This document shows, piece by piece, positions 24,301-33,844 of a stretch of DNA of 64,000 nucleotides. The notes beneath the pieces were generated by a model. It saw nothing but the letters and a program-made list of their open reading frames with translations, was not told the origin of the DNA and ran no database searches. The DNA comes from Siderastrea siderea (lineage: Eukaryota > Cnidaria > Anthozoa > Scleractinia > Rhizangiidae): positions 1,260,001 through 1,324,000 of the forward strand of contig OZ034978.1 of the NCBI GenBank assembly GCA_964030785.1, written 5' to 3'. The position numbers were made by a program, and so were the translations under genes. The number at the start of each line of letters is the position of its first letter. The first letter of the stretch is position 1.

Positions 24301-25532
24301 AACAGTATATAAATGCTTTGCTTACAACTCTTAATAACGGCATTTTCAGTTGTGGACAAAATTTATCTTTAAATTTTAATTTTAATTCAACAAAATATTC
24401 AAAGTGATAAGACAGATGAGCTGAGTCATCCGATTTTAAACATTACGTCATTCGGTAACGCAAAAGACAAAATACTGTCACAATTTTCGTCACGCCAGTT
24501 AGCACGTTGAGATTCTGACGATGTGTGTCTTTATCGATAATCATGTTTTTATAGTGCCCTGTTCACAACAGTATATAAATACATTGCTCACAACTCTTGG
24601 TAAAAGCATGTTCAGTTGTGGACAAATGTATATCAACATTTAAGGTTTTAGTTTAATTCAACAAAATTAAATATTCAAAGCGATAAGACAGATGAGCTGA
24701 GTCATCAGATTTTAAACATAACGTCATTCGGTAACGCAAAGGGCAAAATACTGTCACAATTTCGTTACGCCAGTTAGCACGTTGAACCAAGCAAAAACAT
24801 TTGTCGAGGGTGTACGATAGAGCATAGCAATGATTTATTTCGTATTTGCATTCACAATTTGGCTTAAGGAGCCCTTGACATGATTAAAGGAAACTGTGCA
24901 CAAAGCGTGGTTCCCAGGTATGGGGAAAAGTTCAATTCTTTTGGGCTGTTACGGTGCCCATACTGATCAGTCGTGAAGATGTGGTTACTTTTGTTTTGGA
25001 AAATTTGTCGCCCATTTTTTGAAATGCGTCTGTTTTCAGAATTTTTGTTGCGGGTTTTGAGGAAGACCGACCAAAAGACAGCGAAAAATGATCTTGAGTG
25101 AAGAATGCATAGTCTGTGGAGCTATGTTTGGTGAGGAGAGGGTGAATAATTCAGTTGACCTCCTTTCCAGGATATTGGTCGCCTTTTCAGTTGGTCAAAT
25201 TTAAGCGTTAGTTACAGTTAGACACTTTTACTGCAACTTGCTCTTACAGATGCTTGAATGTTATTGAAGCTGCAGTCACGCACGGCTCGCTTGCTTTCTT
25301 TTCGAGACGAACCAACACTTCGTTGGTTCTGCACGCATTGCGGGCCTATGTTTTGATGGGCAGTTTGCTAACCCCTGTGGCATTTTTTAGACTCACTAGT
25401 GTATTGTCTATCTGAAAATGTAGAGTAATGGAGGTGTATTTCTTAAAATTGTCATTGAATGGATCAGGTTAATGAAATGAAACAAAACAAATCAACAAAA
25501 TTTCAGAATATTACAGACCATGTGTTTTGTGA

Positions 25533-25571
<39 letters not shown>

Positions 25572-28500
25572 CTTTATTGAGGAAACTTTTTCACTTACAT
25601 GTGGTTTTCAAAAAGGACCTCAAAGATTAATACTAAAAACAAAAATATCTACATTGAATAATAAAAATAACAGGACTAAAAATATGAAATTTATAAAACA
25701 CTTAAATTAAAAAATTAAAAACCTGTCGCTTAAAAATATTTACATTGGCAGAGTCTCGTATTATCTGGCTGAGTCTCGTATTATCTGGCTGAGTTGTGCA
25801 ACTTGTTCTGTGTGCGACACCTATATAAATTTCAATTTTGTCACAACTATCAGGATGTTTTTTTTAGTTTTTGTCTTTTCATCATTTCAACCAGTAATAG
25901 ACCATGATCTCTCAGTTGATCTTATGTTAGGATGCTTAAAGTGCCACTGGGACGAAAATTCATAGGCTTATTTCGGCCAAATTCTGTCGCAGAATATCGC
26001 GTTTTGTTCATATTTCCCCAGAAAACTGAACAACAAACCTTCCATCCAAGTATTTTTTAGCTCCAAAGTCGCGTAAAATGTGTCCGCCATTACTGAAAAC
26101 GTGTTCCTTGGTGATTGCGCAATTTAATAGCTCGTGACGTCAGAGGCTCACCTCAGTCGCGTTTCCTTGTGTTTTGACTGAAGATATCTACCGTCGACTG
26201 CGAAACCTCCAAAGAGTATTTCTACGATTCGGAACAGTCTTTAGCTTCCGAAGCATCTGAGGATTCGTTTCATTCGGCAATTGAAGAATTTTTCTTACCG
26301 TACGATGCAAGAACTGATGTGAGGTTTCAACTAATAATCTTGTCAACAAACTGTTTAAAGTTTTTTTTTCTCGACATATTGTTTGAGTTATTTGGCGGGA
26401 GTTCAAAACATAAGCGAAATATGCTTATACAATGACTGTAGTTCAGGCCCCAGTTGCTCCAAAAGTGGATAACTCTTTTTCAACGGATAAGTTGCCGTCC
26501 GGCGGATAAAATTTATCGCTTGCTTCATCTCGGTTGTTCAAAGTTTAGATAGCGCTATCAAGCCAGCTGTTCAGCCGCTATCCAGCGGATAAAGTTGTCC
26601 ATTCCAAGGTAGGTTGTGTAACTTTTATCCACTGAATAAACCCGTAGCAAAATAGACATGGCTATTCGAAGAGTTGATCTTTTAAGCTGTGGAAATTTAG
26701 ACAAAACACCTATAAAAACTTAATAGACTTTGATGCTCGCGAATTCTTAACCATGGGTCTATCAATGTTATGGTTGGTGTGGGAGAGAATAAAAGAAGCT
26801 ATAGTTTGTCTGCCGTTGTTTATGTTCATTATATATTATAAAAGAGTATTGAGATTTTTGGCCATTCTTGGCATAGTCTGGGAAACCTTCTTGAAAAGCC
26901 GTAATTGCTGTAGTCAGCTGCCAGACAGTTTATCGTGTCTATCACAGTACAGTGGTCACTTAACACATTGAAACACAGGTGCTCGCTTGGCGCTGCTAAA
27001 TATTGTAAAACAGTTTTTATAGAATTCCTTTTCTGAGCCGAAAGAAGTGGAATAAATCAAAACCTTTTTTTCAAGAACTGGAGGCCTTGTGTGACCGGAA
27101 TCCAAATATTTGTGGTCAAAATTAAAAGCCACAAGGAAAATTTTCCGCTGCTCAACAACAACATGCGGACCACCAAGAAAACGAAGCTTTCGCTTGCCTT
27201 ATTCGCTACGTATAAAAAATAATAACTTGATATTTCATGATTTTTCTTAGTAATTTATTTACTAAGATTGCTATGACAGTAAAAAGAAATAACATTGTTA
27301 AACCCTTAAGCAAATGGTGGAGTGTGATATTTTTTCCCAACTTCAATTTCCACGCACCGACGATCCGATCTATTAAAGCCTTTATCTCGAACAACAACAA
27401 CAACAACATTTTATTAGGGTTTTCCGATTTAGCGGAATCGGAAAGACTTTTTCCGCCTTGCTGGCTAATTGAGGATGAAAATGTGTTGTTGATTCAATTT
27501 GCACAATGCATTTTCAGTTATTCTTGTCCATTTTCTATTGAGATACTTGACAATAATAAAGCCTTTTTAAAGCAAATACAATAGGTTGCCTCGATTTCAA
27601 AACAATTCAAAAACTCATTAATAATTCATAAGCCCCATGAACCTATCAAATGAGCTCACGTGCAGTGACTTTATATCTAATTAAAAACACTCCTAATTAG
27701 TATGCGGTGTTTATCAGATATAAAGTCAGTGCATGTGACTTAATTATGAATATTAATTATCAAAACATAAACTGACACAAAAAATGGTGACTGAACATTT
27801 CATCTGATTCTTTCAAGTAATTTAATTACATTACACAGTGGATTTACGTTTTCAGTAGTCATTAAACGGCTTTCGCTATTCTCTTTGAAAACATCGTAAG
27901 TAAACAAAAGTGAAGCGACTATAACGTAACTTCAGTATCCAAGTGTTGAATTTTTGCCTTCACCTGAGACCACGTGGGTTCCACAGTTAATAAAAGAATC
28001 TGTTATGAAGCTCAGCAAAGTCTTTTGTTTTATGTTTTTGTTACCGTTTTTAGCCTTGACCGTGCACAAACAACAATAGGTTTGAATTTTGTATGAGCAA
28101 CGAACCAATAAAAATGTCACTGTTAAGTTATTCAGCCATAGGGTGCGAACGTAAAACAAAAGATTGTGCACGGTCGTAGAACTTTCAACATAAATTGCAG
28201 CACCTTTGTTTGTTTGTTTGTTTTTTTCAGCACCTTTGTTTTGGCCTTTGAAACTTGCAAGGTTTCATAACCAGTCCCTCGAGTAACTATGGTGGGTTCA
28301 TTACAGGCAATTTACTTCTCGTCGTTCTCTGTCGCTCAACAGAAAAATCATACACCACTTACTCACTTACCAAGCGAGTTGTCTTTAAAATAGCTCTGTT
28401 TGGCGGGTTCCCCTTTTCTTCTTCAGAATTTTCGGCTCTCAAAACGTTTGACAAAAAGAAGCGATGTTGACTCCTTCGAAGCCAGAGCACGTATGAGACA

Positions 28501-31500
28501 AAAGATGCTTTTGTCGTATAACAATTTCTTCCTTTTCAAAAGCGCATTGGTTTGAACTCACTGGGGACACGCCCTATCGGTAAGTTTCGTGGGAGACAAA
28601 AGATATGTTTTTGTCGTATGCTAATTTCCAACTTTAACAAAAGCATCATTGTTATAAACTTTTATAGTGGGTGTTTGTTCCGAGGCAAGGCCGAGGAATT
28701 TTAGACCCGATAAAACACTGCTGCTCGTTTATTCAACATTACTTAGTTTCAAAAACTACGCAAATGAATTGCAAAACTGTACTTGTATGCATGTATTTCT
28801 CTTTTAAATATCACCACCCTTCAGTGTCAACGAGATGCACGTGGACCGTGTTAGCAAGTCATCAGAACAGGTCGCCTCGCATTTTTAATGAATTTTGTTT
28901 ATTTTTCTTCATAATTAGCACCAATAATAACCTAATTCAAGACATTTTAATATATTTTTTCAATTTTGAAGAACTCTGTTGGAACCCACATGTGCACACA
29001 ACTAAAGGTAAAAATGGTGTCTGGTGTCGAAATACACTAGAAATAGATATTTTTCGAAATCCAATAGAATGATCTATCTATCTGTACTCGCAATGACCGC
29101 GATGCACGATTGGCCGAACGTTGCCTCCTGTTGGGTGAGATGGAGTATATTGTAACTTCATATAGTTTATTTCTACATCTTCCTTGGTTATCTTGCCCCG
29201 TGAAAACAGTGTGTCAAATAACTGAGGTCAAGTTATCAGACCACAGTTAGAAAAAAACCTTCGTAGAACTCTCTCGTGAAAACAAGGCATTGGTCCCCAT
29301 ACTGCATACTTATACCGATTAAAATTATTATTTCTAAAAAGAACTTTCGAAATACCGAACGAATATAGGCTAGAAATCTGCATCCCTGCAAAGCTCTGAC
29401 TGAACGACTTCTTCAGTATCTTCAGAGGTATCGAGATACCTCTACCGCGAAACCGGGAACAGAAATAATACTGATTAACTTAACTTAATATGCAATTTGT
29501 GCAGGCTCCCTGTTATGCAACAATGGACAAACTAAGTGATTTCAATGACATTTTCAATAGGCGGAAAAATGTGTTCCATTTAAGTGAATTTTCCGCTAAA
29601 TCGGAAAACCCTATTTGCATTCCCAATTACAAATGCCATTGCACATAGAAAAGAGAAAGAAAAAAAGTTGCGAAATCGATTAATTTACAATTCCTGTATC
29701 TATTGATCCATAAGCATTTCTTAATGCAAAAGCTTCGTAAATGAAGTAACCAGTAATTTTGCAATTTTGCAATTTTGTCATGAGCGTTTAAGAATCGAAA
29801 TCGGAATATTTACTAGGAATATCGTCCATTAAAGATTTTCTAATTGCATCATATCTATTGCAAGCTAAGAGAAAGTGTACTTCGTTTTCAACTTCGTTTT
29901 CAATTCTCAGATGCTCAGGAAGTTTAGGGGTGGAATGTATTCCATTTTCAATTCTTAGGTTGTAATTACCTAACCTAAGTTTTGCTACTGCCCGAACAAT
30001 AATGTCAATCGACTGTTCACCGACAGGAAATAAAGAGAAAAGTTCCTCCACATTCAGGATGGTATGTTATAAAATAAATGTCCATGCTTCTAAGCGATTA
30101 CTGCTCTGAAATTACCACACGCGCAATTAAAAAAAGGCAAAAGATAAGCAGTACAAACTACATCGGCTTAATCACGGCGGTCAGGACTGCATTCGCCGAG
30201 GATCTTCGCGCTAGCAGACGGCAGAACTGAAAGGGTTTTCCACGACGATAATAAATTTTAAAATACGTTAAAAGAAAATCAGTTTTGCACAATCGTGGAT
30301 GCGTTGAAAAAGAAACAAACTATCACTTGAACTACGTTATAAGATTAGGTACCTTTCGTTTTGTTCGCGCAGATAATGTTTTTTCCGGTCCTTTTTTCCA
30401 TATAGTTGGAATGGACAATGGAATGATCGAAATCTGGGATCTTGCGACATGAACGGCCGTCTGGAAAAACTCGTCCGTGAAGTGATCAAAATGCCTCTCG
30501 GGTTGAAATTCGCACTGTGTGTGAGTACGAACATTGTCCTTTTTTCCATCGGGTCCGCTCGCAGGGCTTCGATGAAGCGAAATACTAGCTCGGTGGTTGG
30601 ATTTATTGTTGTAGCATCGCACAGCACAAGTACTAACCTGTCATAACTGCTGCAGCAAGGAAAAATTCAAAGTCGTGCAACAAACAGTTGGCAAGAAATC
30701 TTTCCTCGAGGACAGTTTAATTTCCCGTGGCAAGTAACCATGTAAAGGCGATTGTAAAGGCACTAGTTTTGAGGTGAGCCTCTGACGTCACTTCCGCTCA
30801 TTCGCAAGCCAGCTTCCGGAACAAGGGTCAGTAATGGCGGCCGCAAAATCTCGACAAAAACCGTCCGAAAAAAGCGACTTCTAGTCGTCGTAATGAATTC
30901 AAATTTGGCATGGTGACTAAGAACCACAAACTATGTTCGAAAATGTAAAAACATGGAATACCAAAATTCTGGTCCCAGTGGCACTTTAAAGGCTCCTGTA
31001 GGGAATTTTTTAAGCGAAAATATTTTTCATGATATTCCCTTACTGGAATCTTCCTTGCAAGCTAGTTAAAGTTCCTGTGTAAGAAAATAAAAATGGTCTG
31101 TTTCCTAAAATAACCAGTCTTTTAAATATAATTTGTGTTCCTCTACATTACTTCATATAGAGCATCATTCAGAAGAAAACTAACATCAGAAGACAAAGAA
31201 GAGAAATATTCCTTCAAGATCAGAGGAAGAGGCAAGCACAGGCCACTGAAACTCAGGCCACTGAAAAGGCAAGACAACAGGAACACCAGCCACTAAAGCA
31301 AGTTGAAAATTACACACACACATCACCAAACGTTGCACCAGCAAACCAGCCTCTCCATAGTTCACCTGTCAAGTCACCAGTCAGTAAAAGTGAAGGTGTC
31401 ACAGTGGCATTTGGTAGAACTACCAAACTGCAGCATCAGCGGTCACCTTCTGCTGGGAAGAATATAGTTAGGAGACACAGCTTGGAAAATGACAGTGTGA

Positions 31501-33844
31501 GTAGCCTTTGATCATTAATTATTTTTGTAGAGCTTGATTAGTGTATTTTTGTTGTAACAGCTAGCCAGTGGCTGGATGTAAATAGGTGAAAAGAATTCTG
31601 ACGTGTACAAAATTAAATGAGTCCGTAAGCCTTGGCACATGGTCTCTAATTTAGCAATCAGAGGATTTTTTGTTATCATTTACAGATTGAACAAGAATGT
31701 ATATTATACAGGGTGTCTCAAGAGTTTCTGCTCCTACTTGAGACATTTTTGGCTCATTCTTTAGGACATTTATTTTGCAAGTGGTCAAGACATTATATGC
31801 TTGTGATGTTGAAATTGACTGCGAAAGATTGTTGGTGAATTTTGCTTTCAGTTGTAGTGCCTGCAAGCAAAGTAGGCAATTGCTGGCTATTTCCACAGAT
31901 CACCAGACAAGCCAGATGTTGCTGATTTTGATTGCTCTCCGTAATCAAAATTGCTGGCAAAATTACTTTCACAGTAGCAAGCTTTCACGATGATTTTCAC
32001 TAATCGTATAATTAGCAAATAGATTCCATTTGGCTTTGGTGTGTACTCTGACAATGCACAGATGGTGTCAAAACGTGATAAGAACGAAGATAATCTCGTT
32101 CCCAGATCTCGCGGGTGGGCGAAGCCAAAGGCGAGATCTGGTCAAAATCCGACTTGTACCACGTGATTGCCTGTCAGGAATGTGGCAGGCAAGTCAACAG
32201 CGCATGCCCGAGACAATTCTAAGAAAATGGCAATCAAATGAATAACCAACGCTTAACCAAATGAATAACGAATGCTTAACCAATCTCGTCTTTCCTGGAA
32301 TGATATCTAGGCAATCATCAAAGCTCAGTTCGGGTAAATAATATTTATTTGATTTTTAAAAGTGTTCATTCGACGGCTACATGCAATGACTAGACACGTC
32401 TAGGTTTTATGCAAATTTGATCGGGTCACGTAAATATTCTTACGGCGGATTCTTAAGGCGGAACATCGTTATTCGTTAGAAATAGCTTTATAATGCTAGG
32501 AAGAACTGAGAAGAAATCTTCTTGACTTTTGAGGCCGACTGTAAACAACGAAATGTCCCAAGAATGCATATATTATGATTGCGTGCACAATGTCTAATTT
32601 GCATAAAAACAGACATTGAATTCCCTAGAGGCCTTGAGAAGCCTCGCAACGCACGTCCAAATTTTAGCGCTGTGACAGCCATGTTTTGAAACAGCCAATC
32701 AAAAAAATCGGATTTTCATACTTGACCAGATCTCGCCTTCGGCTTCGCCCACCCGCGAGATCTGGGAACGAGATTAGAACGAAGAGCGTTTGTGGGACTG
32801 ATGTTCTTACTATGTTCTGACGTCCTCTGTGCATCATCAGAGTACACACGCATGGCCAAATTGAATCTATTTTGTTTTATGTATTGTTTTGATATCAGTT
32901 ATTCCACACAAAGCTAGAAACTAATGTTTCTCAAAATCGTTGCACAGTGCGACAAAAGTAATATTATTTACAGACAATGATTTGTATACCGACAACTTTG
33001 CAGCCCATTTCATCACTTGTACGTCTATACTTTATTCACAAACTCCCCTAGAACAAACAAAATGCACTTTTTACTTTGTCCATTGTATAAAATCACAATG
33101 TGTCGGGGGCTTAATGGCAGTCAAAGCTGAATCGTGTCTTTTCTGTGGATTGGATTGTAAAACGAAATAAACACGTGCATTTGAAAGCCACTACAAAGGA
33201 TCTTAAAGCATTTCTTTATTCACATAGATGCTTTTGGTGCAGTTCAGGTACACTACTCAGTGCCATGTTCAGTCAGTGACAAGACCAGTACTTTTAAATC
33301 TTCATCTATACAGGTTATGTCTCCACCCACAATAAACCCTGCTGGTCGCACAAGACCGATATCTGCCCAAGTGAAGCCCAAGAATACAATAATAACACGC
33401 AGCAACAGTGCCGACAGGCTTCTTCAAGTCACCAGTGCACGCTTGGTGAGTTAAATCTGTTTTAGATGGTGATGTTGTGCAATGCCAATTGTCCCATGCT
33501 CTTGTTTCTGCCATAAATGGTTATAGTTTATGATGTACATTTTTGGGTGATATGTCTCTGAGAAGCCCTGCAGTGACCCAGTGGCCAAGCCTCTTGGACT
33601 TTAAAGATAGAGAGCAACTTTTAAGAACTTTTTAGATCTTTTTAGATCAACTTCTTTTCTAAATTATATAAAACAATTTCAGGTTCCAGCTCAAAGGCCC
33701 CCTTCAGCTAAAGCAGTGCACAGACCTGCAAGGAAACCAGTACCAAACCCTGCTCTGACACGGTCACCTTATGAAAGTTATGCACAAACACATGGGACAA
33801 TATCAAAAAGTTCACTGCAAGCGCTGCACTCCAGAATCTGGTAG
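6245..33844 (+). CDS. MAPK15: MAPK15 (ERK7/ERK8), atypical MAP kinase, 14 coding exons
   Basis: Exons: 6245-6310, 6422-6520, 6630-6659, 6813-6903, 7907-7980, 8571-8627, 12476-12514, 17216-17340, 17442-17500, 19076-19156, 20522-20820, 31161-31496, 33314-33445, 33683-33844; 549 residues. Motifs: glycine loop GKGAYGIV (20-27), catalytic K42, alpha-C E60, HRDQKPSN (135-142) with D137, DFG (155-157), activation loop T175-D176-Y177, APE (185-187). The Q in HRDQK is a MAPK15 hallmark; most MAPKs have L. MAPK15 autophosphorylates and acts at basal bodies/cilia, in autophagy and genome stability. The tail has YESI (339-342) where human MAPK15 has its YxxI LC3-interacting motif, and ends with a [13 protein letters not shown] block matching the vertebrate C-terminus. 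Length and residue numbering fit the family closely (human 544). Introns 6, 7, 11 and 12 are swollen by transposons. Junctions are manual, not transcript-verified. Confidence 0.95.
6422..6520 (+). CDS. MAPK15: MAPK15 exon 2
   Basis: Residues 23-55: completes the glycine loop (AYGIVWKA) and holds the ATP-binding lysine K42 in VAVKK. Acceptor TTATAG, donor GTATCG, phase 0 at both ends. Confidence 0.93.
6630..6659 (+). CDS. MAPK15: MAPK15 exon 3 (30-nt micro-exon)
   Basis: Ten residues, [10 protein letters not shown] (56-65), carrying the alpha-C glutamate E60 that salt-bridges to K42. Flanked by TTTCAG and GTATGT; in phase with both neighbours. Confidence 0.9.
6813..6903 (+). CDS. MAPK15: MAPK15 exon 4
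   Basis: Residues 66-95 plus one base: [17 protein letters not shown] to the hinge LVFEYM. Acceptor TTCCAG, donor GTAAGT, ends in phase 1. Confidence 0.93.
7907..7980 (+). CDS. MAPK15: MAPK15 exon 5
   Basis: Residues 96-120, [16 protein letters not shown] onward to IMYQ, the post-hinge helix region. Acceptor AATAG, donor GTAAAG. Confidence 0.93.
8571..8627 (+). CDS. MAPK15: MAPK15 exon 6
   Basis: Residues 121-139, [19 protein letters not shown], including catalytic D137. Acceptor TCACAG, donor GTATTT. A transposon begins 20 bases past the donor (8648). Confidence 0.93.
8648..10700. mobile_element. Foldback element F (copy A), interrupted by element G
   Basis: Long inverted arms: the left arm (8648 to about 8830) starts GAAGGGCTCGGTG and the right arm (about 10520-10700) is its inverse, ending CGCTGAGCTCTTC. 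AATT flanks both ends (8644-8647, 10701-10704). Shared internal blocks include TTGGCACACAGGCTGGTTTT. Copy B at 22188-22661 is uninterrupted, which shows that the segment 8836-10406 is a later insertion. No coding capacity. Confidence 0.8.
8836..10406. mobile_element. TIR element G (copy A), inserted in element F
   Basis: TIR GTGTGGTTCCAGAAAATATC with its inverse at the right end, ending CCACAC at 10406. Flanks are GTT on the left and ATT on the right, a 3-bp TSD with one mismatch. G-rich subterminal blocks occur at both ends. No transposase is visible. The 3-bp target would fit PIF/Harbinger, but that is weak. It interrupts F, as comparison with the intact F copy at 22188-22661 shows. Confidence 0.75.
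10705..11350. other. MAPK15 intron 6, unremarkable AT-rich sequence
   Basis: No coding motif or repeat boundary identified. Confidence 0.4.
11357..11729. repeat. Two-unit tandem repeat, 184-bp period, with CxxC reading frame on - strand
   Basis: GGGCTG at 11375 recurs at 11559 and the two units are nearly identical. On the - strand (11677-11420) each unit reads [14 protein letters not shown], a CxxC block, separated by a Glu/Ser/Arg-rich linker ending [12 protein letters not shown]. The open frame through both units has natural composition. It may be a duplicated piece of a transposon-encoded zinc-ribbon protein. I do not recognise the family. Confidence 0.5.
12476..12514 (+). CDS. MAPK15: MAPK15 exon 7
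   Basis: Thirteen residues, [13 protein letters not shown] (140-152), the rest of the catalytic loop. Acceptor TTGCAG, donor GTAAGT. Both flanking introns hold transposons. Confidence 0.93.
12655..16712. mobile_element. 4.06 kb TIR element with GATCTCG-type subterminal repeats
   Basis: The left end is CCCTTGTAAAAATTTTACC and the right end is its inverse with slight differences, ending ACAAGGG. CA occurs on both sides of the element (12653-12654, 16713-16714), possibly a 2-bp TSD. About 490 bp at the left (12670-13145) and 460 bp at the right (16250-16700) consist of diverged copies of motifs such as GATCTCGGCGAGAT in both orientations. I found no transposase in the interior. Long subterminal repeat fields are typical of CMC/EnSpm-like and some other DNA transposons; I cannot choose between them. 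Confidence 0.75.
14865..15711. mobile_element. 847-bp CAGGG-type element with 6-bp TSD, nested
   Basis: TIR CAGGGATCCATATTAGC at 14865, with its inverse ending CCCTG at 15711. CATTTG directly flanks both ends (14859-14864, 15712-15717). It shares the CAGGG terminus and the 6-bp TSD with the elements at 5446-5868 and 51699-55200. It is nested in the 12655-16712 element. No transposase seen. Confidence 0.75.
17216..17340 (+). CDS. MAPK15: MAPK15 exon 8 (DFG to APE)
   Basis: Residues 153-193 plus two bases. Contains DFG (155-157), the activation loop with T175-D176-Y177, and TRWYRAPE. Vertebrate MAPK15 has TEY at the same positions; here the middle residue is Asp. Acceptor TTGCAG, donor GTAAAT. 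Confidence 0.95.
17442..17500 (+). CDS. MAPK15: MAPK15 exon 9
   Basis: Residues 194-214, [19 protein letters not shown], with the subdomain IX DxWSxG motif. Acceptor TCTTAG, donor GTCAGT. Confidence 0.93.
17547..17940. mobile_element. 394-bp MITE with TIR TATACCTGCC
   Basis: TIR TATACCTGCCAACTTT at 17547, with the inverse AAAGTTGGCAGGTATA ending at 17940. CACCAT flanks both sides (17541-17546, 17941-17946), a perfect 6-bp TSD. It starts 46 bases downstream of the exon 9 donor. No coding capacity. Confidence 0.75.
18246..18779. mobile_element. 534-bp TTAA-flanked MITE
   Basis: CCCATTGACTCC at the left and GGAGTAAATGGG at the right form imperfect TIRs, with TTAA on each side (18242-18245, 18780-18783). 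TTAA targeting is known for piggyBac and Kolobok families. The interior includes a C-run/A-run near 18525-18550. Non-coding. Confidence 0.6.
19076..19156 (+). CDS. MAPK15: MAPK15 exon 10
   Basis: Residues 215-240 plus split codons: [20 protein letters not shown] and onward, the MAPK insert region after helix F. Acceptor TTGCAG, donor GTATGT. Confidence 0.93.
19157..20521. other. MAPK15 intron 10
   Basis: About 1.37 kb, AT-rich. No coding exon and no element boundary that I can define. This is one of the few large introns without an obvious transposon. Confidence 0.5.
20522..20820 (+). CDS. MAPK15: MAPK15 exon 11
   Basis: Residues 242-340. Closes the kinase domain ([20 protein letters not shown], about 277-296), then an acidic linker and EYRVKLYE. 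The donor GTGGGT splits the predicted YESI motif, leaving Tyr339-Glu340 here and Ser341-Ile342 in exon 12. Confidence 0.95.
21401..23677. mobile_element. TIR element G (copy B), interrupted by element F
   Basis: Starts GTGTGGTTCCAGAAAATATC and ends with its inverse, CCACAC at 23677; ATT flanks both sides (21398-21400, 23678-23680). About 700 bp at the left matches 8836-9600 closely. The F element at 22188-22661 sits inside; the empty equivalent of that site is at about 9617-9632 in copy A. Non-coding. Confidence 0.8.
22188..22661. mobile_element. Foldback element F (copy B), intact, inserted in element G
   Basis: Inverted arms of about 180 bp each: left starts GAAGGGCCCGGTGGAAAAAG and right ends CCACCGGGCCCTTC, with a short unique centre. 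AATT lies at 22184-22187 and 22662-22665. The unoccupied site in G copy A reads TTACAATTGCATAAAGC. This copy shows what F looks like without the G insertion seen at 8648-10700. Confidence 0.8.
23681..24260. other. MAPK15 intron 11, no feature recognised
   Basis: Non-coding sequence between element G and a tandem duplication. Confidence 0.4.
24268..24799. repeat. Two-unit tandem duplication, 266-bp period
   Basis: TCGATAATCATGTTT starts at 24268 and again at 24534. The units share CACAACAGTATATAAAT, CAGTTGTGGACAAA, GATGAGCTGAGTCATC and GCCAGTTAGCACGTTGA, with small indels. Non-coding. Confidence 0.75.
25534..25571 (-). repeat. (ATA)n microsatellite with LINE-like 3' tail context
   Basis: About a dozen ATA/AAT units followed by CTTTATTGAGG. 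Read on the - strand this is ...CAATAAAG(ATT)n, the usual 3' end of a CR1/L2-type LINE with a microsatellite tail. Similar tails occur at 27392-27415, 40028-40065, 56602-56640 and 57917-57942, all in the same orientation. Confidence 0.55.
27416..29612. mobile_element. Inner 2.2 kb inverted-repeat unit
   Basis: A perfect 22-bp inverted pair, AGGGTTTTCCGATTTAGCGG.. at 27416-27437 and its complement at 29591-29612. The left copy follows an (AAC)n-TTTATT tail, so it might be two opposing LINE 3' ends rather than one transposon. No clear TSD. Confidence 0.45.
29788..30051 (-). pseudogene. LINE reverse-transcriptase C-terminal relic
   Basis: The - strand frame reads [17 protein letters not shown]..., then [20 protein letters not shown]. 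This is the familiar C-terminal region of LINE ORF2 proteins (LRxxxHNLxIExGRxxxP... ExExHFLxxCxxY). The cysteine pair expected before the ENE segment is missing and the frame is short, so it is a dead fragment. Confidence 0.65.
31161..31496 (+). CDS. MAPK15: MAPK15 exon 12
   Basis: Residues 341-452, the first part of the C-terminal tail: basic, Gln/Arg-rich ([19 protein letters not shown]), then Ser/Pro-rich, ending [14 protein letters not shown]15 tails are disordered and regulate localisation and turnover. Donor GTGAGT. It is separated from exon 11 by 10.3 kb, nearly all transposon. Confidence 0.88.
32018..32873. mobile_element. Foldback element split by a Mutator-like MITE
   Basis: Left arm AATAGATTCCATTTGGC-like sequence and GTGTACTCTGA (32018-32090) is mirrored on the right (32777-32873: ...TCAGAGTACACAC...GCCAAATTGAATCTATTT). 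The 686-bp Mutator-like MITE sits exactly between the arms and duplicates GAACGAAGA from the foldback centre, so it inserted later. Confidence 0.6.
32091..32776. mobile_element. 686-bp Mutator-like MITE (copy 1), 9-bp TSD
   Basis: TIR TAATCTCGTTCCCAGATCTC continuing through GCGGGTGGGCGAAGCC, inverse at the right end. GAACGAAGA flanks both sides exactly (32082-32090, 32777-32785). A second copy in opposite orientation lies at 44599-45286. A short frame on the - strand (32682-32488) is shared with the second copy but carries no recognised domain. Confidence 0.85.
33314..33445 (+). CDS. MAPK15: MAPK15 exon 13
   Basis: Residues 453-496, [20 protein letters not shown] and on to [17 protein letters not shown], Ser/Arg-rich tail. 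Phase 0 at both ends, donor GTGAGT. Confidence 0.85.
33683..33844 (+). CDS. MAPK15: MAPK15 exon 14 (terminal)
   Basis: Residues 497-549 and TAG. Contains [19 protein letters not shown] and, near the end, [14 protein letters not shown], which lines up with the conserved C-terminal block of vertebrate MAPK15. That match supports the reading frame to the last codon. Confidence 0.88.
   Translation, partial: VPAQRPPSAKAVHRPARKPVPNPALTRSPYESYAQTHGTISKSSLQALHSRIW

Larger units (their letters stand above)
25940..30985. mobile_element. 5.0 kb TTAA-flanked TIR composite element
   Basis: AGTGCCACTGGGAC at the left and GTCCCAGTGGCACT at the right, with TTAA on each side (25936-25939, 30986-30989). Further in, inverted blocks recur, such as GTGACGTCAGAGGCTCACCTCA (26133) against its inverse (30773). 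TTAA targets suggest piggyBac or Kolobok. The interior includes a second inverted pair and a LINE relic; I found no transposase. Confidence 0.75.

Noticed and set aside
25459..25710. Open frame with poly-isoleucine
   Set aside because: Translation of an (ATA)n microsatellite next to a reversed LINE 3' tail.
32488..32682. 64-residue frame also present at 44693-44887
   Set aside because: Shared because both lie in copies of the same 690-bp MITE; too short, no domain, no sign of being a transposase.
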